In this document: in pieces, positions 58,913-64,000 of the stretch
How the letters are laid out: the number at the start of each line of letters is the position of its first letter
Numbering within the stretch: the stretch's first letter is position 1
Source of the DNA: Brachionus sp. 'Tiscar'
Taxonomy: Eukaryota > Rotifera > Eurotatoria > Ploima > Brachionidae
Reading direction: 5' to 3'
Length of the DNA: 64,000 nt
NCBI GenBank assembly: GCA_006352455.1
Contig: VANL01000046.1
Location: 1-64,000, forward strand
The notes under the pieces: model-generated
The model's database searches: none
What the model saw: only the letters and a program-made list of their open reading frames with translations
What the model was told of the DNA's origin: nothing
Position numbers and translations under genes: made by a program

Positions 58913-61043
58913 ATGAACATATCCATGATTGAATTTTTCAATGAGACAATACACCAAGGAAACAGTAGTGGTTCGTTTTGGGAAGGTAATTTCAATTTAC
59001 ATGTTAGAAAGCTAATAGAATAATGGCTTAAAGCATTCCAGATTCTAAAATGCAACAACCCTAAAATTTGTAATCTTATAATGGCATTTAATGTTTACAT
59101 TTTGGTTACGATTATTTCATTTTTGGTATTTCTTAATTAATTTTTTGAGTTTGTCAACAAAATTTTTTTTTCAAAGGTTGCTGGAATTTTGATTTTTTTC
59201 CTATGTCATAAAATAAGAAAACTCAACTCAGTACTTGAAATAAATGAAAATTACTCACATCTAAATGTAAGACATTTGCATCTAATTTATCTTTTTTTTT
59301 GAAAATAATTATGCCAATAAAATAGTTTGTTTAAATTAAAGGGTTAACTTAAGAAAAAATTCTGAGATTCTTTTTTGGTATGAAGTGAAAATTTTAAAAG
59401 ATTTTTAAAGTACTTTTCGTAGTACTTGATTCAAATATTTGATTTTTATTCATGAAATAAACAATCAAATTATTATTTACATAAAATTCTTAATTTTAAT
59501 AAAACAGTAGCTCTAAAAAATTTGTTAAAAAAATTGAAAAATTTATAGATATGACTAGTTTAAAATATGGGACAGAGAGCAACAGCAAATCTGCTAAAAA
59601 AATAATGTTACTAATTAGTTCAGTACGTTTAAATTTAAAAATAAACAAACGATCTGAAAAATTAAGCTAATTAAATTTTATCGAACTGCAATTAGATCAA
59701 ATGGTTTATAATTTTATTTATTCGACAAAATTTTAATTTATGCATTGTTGCTTTTATGCTGGTTAGAAAAATATTCTTACTGTTTTTTTTTCATAAAAAA
59801 TTCTCTTAACTTTTTTCTCTTGATAATTTTATAAAATAATTTCAAAATATTTAAAAATTTTGGCCTTTTTTAAATTAGAATGAAATAATCAAATTGCGAT
59901 TTTCATTTCATCAAATCCAAATTTAAATAATTTAGCTGTTAAATATTTCTGAAGATCTACAAGTTTACTCTGTTCAATCCGGAATATTTGGTAGCCTGGA
60001 TAAGATTTTATAAGTTTAATGAATAAGTAAAAATTTCGAACTTAACTTTGTTTACTAATATTTAAATTTTTTATTTATTTTTTATCGTTTCAATTCAGAA
60101 AAAATTGAATAACTTTTTTACTATAAAGAATAATTTAGTTCTGGAAAATGCTTAATGTTTAATTCGAAGCAACTTTGCATAACCCGAAAATATATGTCTG
60201 CAAAAACTATGCAATGTTCTTTCACTTTTTAATGGCATGCAAAATGCAGAAAGAGTAATTTGCAGACCTATTTTACAGCATCAAGCAAATTTGCTTATAA
60301 TTAAGCATTTTAAAAAACTAAATAATCTCTTTTAGTAAAAAAGTTATTCAATTTTTTCTGAATTGAAATGATCTTCAGAACCCCTAGTATAATTAAAAGA
60401 AATCTATTTTAAAATGATTTGAAATTTAGCACTATTTTAGATAGAGATCAGAAAAAAATTAAAAAAATTTTTTTATTAAATAACTCTTCTACTGTTAACA
60501 AATCTCAATACTTATAAAAAATTTAAAATTTAATATGTTAGTATTTTTATAAAACTAATTTAGGATAATTTATTAATCATTCTAATCACCCAGATTAACT
60601 TATTTTTTCCCCAAACAAAATTTAAGTAATAAAAATCGAATTAATTATTTAATTTTTTCCAAGAATTTTTAATTTAAAATAAAATTTAAACGAGTTTTTG
60701 AAAAAGAGATAAAAAAAAAACAATTTCAAAATAAGTTTATTTAACATTGTTTTAAAATTTGGAAAAAAATTTTATTAAAAAATATTTAACCAAATTCTGA
60801 AAGTTGAATAGAAAAAAGTTTCAAAATTATTTTTTAAAATTAATTTAAATTTTAGAAAAGACCAGAAAGTAGAATTCACAAGTTAAATCCGGATGAAGTA
60901 GATAAAGAATTAAAAAAAGCAATTGAAAAGCGACGAATATTGGTGAGATAAACTTAGCAAATAAAATTATATGAAAAAAAATTTTAATCAATTTTTTTAA
61001 GGAAAGTTCAAGTTGTGTTAGTGAAAATTTTAATATTCCATAA
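58913..61043 (+). CDS. Five-exon small single-pass membrane protein (127 aa)
   Basis: Exons 58913-58985, 59034-59125, 59177-59266, 60856-60942 and 61002-61043; junctions GT..AG, phases close to 127 aa and TAA. The N-terminus has three N-glycosylation sequons (N2, N10, N17). A Cx5C motif (CNNPKIC, 31-37) precedes one transmembrane helix at about 40-64 (FNVYILVTIISFLVAGILIF), then HKIRKL and a charged cytoplasmic tail (DEVDKELKKAIEKRRIL). There is no cleavable signal peptide, so it would insert by its membrane helix (outside N-terminus). Size and layout resemble small channel-modulating subunits of the KCNE kind, but I see no diagnostic residues. The longest exon is 92 nt, so ordinary ORF scans miss it. 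The intron before exon 4 is 1.6 kb. Confidence 0.65.
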
Positions 61044-61279
61044 ATGCTCATTCGAATTTCTTATCATTTAATTAGAAAAAAATATAAAAATTCAAAAAGA
61101 ACAGATAATTAAGTTTATCTCAAATCTATTATCTTTAATTAGATAATTTATAATAAAAATAATTTTTAGCAAGGTTTTCAAAGATTTATTTTTTTTATTG
61201 AATTATACAATGAGTAATTTGTCTTTAATAAAAATTAATAAACAATTATATCTTATACTTTTTTTTAAATTTTGAATAG

Positions 61280-62183
61280 CTGAGACTAGAAAAATATGGA
61301 ATATAATCGACTGTACAAATTATCCTAATTGTTTTGAAGCATTTATATATGTTTTTATTTTCCTATTTGTCCTCATTATAGTAATCATATTATTTTTTTT
61401 GTTTAATAACTTAAAAAATAGTTTCTTGAAGTTGTCTTTAATTCTAACTATAATAACACTTCTACGAGTGGTACGCATTTCAAGCAAATATGCAAAAGCG
61501 AAAAATGAGGATATTGAATCAAGGCCAACAAAATTTTCAAAGATATCTGATGATTCAATTTCACATGAAAGTGTTTCACATCAATATAAAAAAGATTACC
61601 AAAACCAATTCGTCAAAAAATGGGTTAAATTAAAACTTATTTTTAGTTTATAAAATTTTAAATAGTTTAAATAAAAAAAGTAGAATAATCCTACAAATAG
61701 ATTTGAAGAAATCCACAGACCTGCTACACGAAGAAAAAAAGTATTTTTAAATATATCTTTTTTCTAAAAAAATAATTTGCAGCTGATAAAAATTTGACAT
61801 AAAAAAGGAACTCAGGGCTAATTAGAAAATCTAAAAATATATCTAATTTTTTAGATTTCGGGGTTTGCGTATGCTCCACCTGATCACATTCAAAATGAAC
61901 TTATAAAAAGAAAAAAATTTTATAAAATACCAAGAGCAAAGCGTAGATTGGAAAGTAAATTTATGAATAATAATTGGGTCGATTGAATTTGCTTTTAAAA
62001 GATAACATACTAACTACTGATGTAAGAGACTGGATTTTATCAGATAAAGAAGACAATTTTAATAAAACAAATCGAAGAGTTATTGCCAGTTCCGAAAGTG
62101 AGCCAGATCAAAAACATAAAGCAATCAAACATAAACTAAAAATAAAAACAGATAGATATAAACCATCGGAATCATTTTTTTGA
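61280..62183 (+). CDS. Small single-pass membrane protein, 5' end uncertain
   Basis: Exons 61280-61623, 61684-61740, 61855-61954 and 62002-62183, in phase, ending TGA; about 213 visible residues. No in-frame ATG lies upstream of the membrane segment; a start exon is missing or the first exon boundary is wrong. The visible N-terminus has Cx5C (CTNYPNC) right before a hydrophobic helix (FEAFIYVFIFLFVLIIVIIL), then a second moderately hydrophobic stretch that could be mis-included intron. The long basic tail contains RPATRRKK, KRKKFYKIPRAKRR and a DVRDWILSDKEDN block. The Cx5C-helix layout matches the preceding gene, so the two may be tandem paralogues. It is tail to tail with ECSIT, 59 bp apart. 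Confidence 0.58.
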
Positions 62184-62242
62184 AAAATATTAATTTATTT
62201 ATTAACTAAATAAAGATTTTTTTAGTAAAATGTTGTTTTTTT

Positions 62243-64000
62243 TTAATTTTTGTTATTGTTTTCTTCAGACTTAAATTTATTCAGATCAACCAAAAAACTT
62301 GGCTTTGGTTTTATCTTATAAACAATCACATAATCTTTTAGCTCTTCAATTTGCTTTTCTAAAATTTTTGTCCAACAGTAAAGACTTGTTTTAGTGCCAG
62401 TTCCAGTACAACACATAGCAAAAATAGTTCCATCTGCTAATTGATGAACGCTCAAATCAAATTTCTTGTTTTTATTGTCGCTTTGTTTAAAAGGATCACT
62501 AAATATATTGTACAAATTTTTGAAATTGTCCTCAGAATCATCCAAGTTTTCATTGTGCTTAATTTTTTCTATTATTTCCGGATCAGGATCAGTTTTCATT
62601 ACAAAGTATTCTACCATTTTAAACCGAATCCAAGTAATAAATGGTCCTTCGACAAATATAGGAGTTGTTTTTTTGTGCTTTTTTAATAATTTAATTTGTT
62701 TTTGACTTTGTGCAGTAACTATCCATGTATCATCAAATTCTTCTTTGTTAATATCTTCTAAATCTGAAGTAAAATGAGTACTAACTTTTGTATCATTGTC
62801 GGCCGACAAACTCATTCTAAAAAGACATATTCAATACAATTATTTAAAAATAAATTTAATTTACCTTTTCAACGCAGCGATGGCAAATTCTATATCTTTC
62901 ATTTTTTCAGTTTGCCCAATTGAACTAAAAATTTAAATTTTTAATTTAACAAGTTTGTTAGAACTATGATAATTTTCATTAGAAATTAAATTATTTTAAA
63001 GATGTATTCTTTAAATTGATAATATATTTAGATAAAATTAAAAAAAAAATATGCGGTTCCAAAAGCAAGACTAACAAAATCTCAAAATAAAGCTAGAAAA
63101 AAGATTTAGCATCAATGTGAAATAATGGAACAAGGTTAAATAAATAAAAAATGTCCTGGAACAAGATAAAAATTTAAGTAGAAAATAGAAAAATTCGAAT
63201 TCTGAGGAGATGTCGTCAGAGAAGTAAAATGAAGATTAAACGAAAAAAGAAAAAAGCCTATTGGAATTTGATAATGTTTGAACTCTTAGCTTAATTCCCA
63301 CAGAAATGTTGATATTTTAGGCAACAACTTCCTATCATTTATAGATTTATTGAGAGAAGATGAGGCCTTCATATTTCAAGAATCAGCAAGACAATATTCT
63401 TTGTTATCTTGCCAAATTAGTGAAGTAATAGATATTAAACTAAAATCTATAATTGAAAACTTAATAATTTAGAGGAGTAGACTAAATGCCAAAAAAAAAC
63501 TAAAAACTAAATGCCAAAATTTTTCATAAATTTTTAAATTTTTTTCTGAAAGTTCTAAGTCAAATCAAAAACTGTAACAAATATTATGAAAAAATGACCA
63601 GAAAATTGATTTGATTTAACAAAGAACTATTTCGATTTCGTTCAAAAGAAGCGTATGCGAAAATTTTACAATTTTTCATGTATTAAAAAGATTCTAAAAG
63701 TTAAATATTTTGGTATTAATGAAATATAAATAAATATTTTAATAAAATTTTTAAATGAAAATAAAATTTTAATTAGTTAACTAATTTGCTTAAACAGAGA
63801 ATGATTAAAATTAAGTTTAATTACGGTATGGGATAAGGATTTGAATTCTTGAACTTAGGAAGCCAATAAAGTTGTCTTTTAGCTTTACGAACTACATGAG
63901 TCCAATCTCCGAAAATTTTGATTGTAAGACGGACAAAATCTTCATCTAAAATAACTCCGTTTCTTTCCATTTGTTCAAGTATTTGTATGGCGCAATTTTG
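62243..64000 (-). CDS. ECSIT: ECSIT-like, 3' part (gene continues beyond window)
   Basis: Visible exons (minus): 64000-63825 (partial), 62924-62865, 62816-62243, all in phase and ending TAA. ECSIT is a mitochondrial complex I assembly factor and Toll-pathway/BMP adaptor. The upstream exon encodes LEQMERNGVILDEDFVRLTI and then RKAKRQLYWLPKFKNSNPYP, the pentatricopeptide-like end and the LYWxPKFxNxNPxP hallmark of ECSIT. The last exon carries VEGPFITWIRFKMVEYFVM and the C-terminal domain motif LSVHQLADGTIFAMCCTGTG. The C-terminus ends in a Lys/Asn tail. The mitochondrial targeting N-terminus is outside the window. Orthology comes from remembered motif patterns and is likely, not proven. Confidence 0.75.
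62925..63824 (-). other. ECSIT intron, 900 nt
   Basis: No transposon ends or exons are seen. It is longer than most introns in this window. Confidence 0.5.

Noticed and set aside
61045..61113. ATG at 61045 as start exon of the 61280-62183 gene
   Set aside because: Its frame ends in TAA before any usable donor, so it cannot be joined in phase.
1..64000. CRISPR arrays, operons, riboswitches or phage genes
   Set aside because: None seen; spliceosomal introns and metazoan gene content show this is animal nuclear DNA.

Overview
This window is a very AT-rich piece of an animal nuclear genome. It has spliceosomal introns with GT..AG ends, many of them only 46-90 nt, metazoan-type genes (ovo-type zinc-finger factor, arfaptin, PRC1/Ase1, LRRC59, NFXL1-like, ECSIT-like), a nuclear tRNA-Arg, and a mixed load of non-LTR retrotransposons and DNA transposons. 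The style (tiny introns, extreme AT, CR1/RTE-type LINEs, Merlin, hAT, pogo and KRBA2/Ginger-type elements) fits a small invertebrate such as a rotifer or another lophotrochozoan. The sequence alone does not fix the species.

Layout. 1-6.9 kb is a transposon graveyard. It holds a small two-exon zinc-ribbon gene (1273-1555, minus) and a three-level nest: an RTE-like LINE, cut by a Merlin DNA transposon (3696-5731), itself cut by a 245-bp hAT MITE (4204-4448). 7.3-10.0 kb holds an eight-exon gene for an unrecognised helical 555-residue protein (minus). 10-20 kb has LINE remnants, TA-flanked foldback DNA elements, a one-exon orphan gene (13314-13928) and an internally deleted KRBA2/Ginger-type element (18041-19404). 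20.2-24.8 kb is PRC1 (minus) and 26.1-27.3 kb is arfaptin (plus), head to head. After a gene-poor stretch, 33.5-36.0 kb is the ovo-type factor, with a locally GC-rich first exon. 39.4-45.5 kb holds tRNA-Arg(TCT), LRRC59 (minus) and the 16-exon NFXL1-like gene (plus); the last two start 197 bp apart and probably share a promoter. 45.5-51.6 kb is nearly empty, followed by the last exon of a single-pass membrane protein. 53.4-54.8 kb holds a LINE and a pogo-type remnant. 57.2-62.2 kb carries three small plus-strand genes; two encode single-pass membrane proteins sharing a Cx5C motif just before the membrane segment. The window ends inside ECSIT (minus).

The genes are ordinary housekeeping or developmental loci with no operon logic: cytokinesis (PRC1), Golgi membrane trafficking (arfaptin), ER membrane (LRRC59), zinc-finger/RING protein (NFXL1-like), epithelial/germline transcription (ovo) and mitochondrial complex I assembly (ECSIT). 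The exon models given here were built by hand from splice signals and reading-frame continuity. Every complete model closes in phase. The most noteworthy items are the dated nest of transposons with target duplications, a new-looking hAT MITE family with three intact copies, the Merlin gene with a possible acidic plus C2H2 C-terminal extension, and several small spliced genes whose exons are too short to show up as open reading frames.
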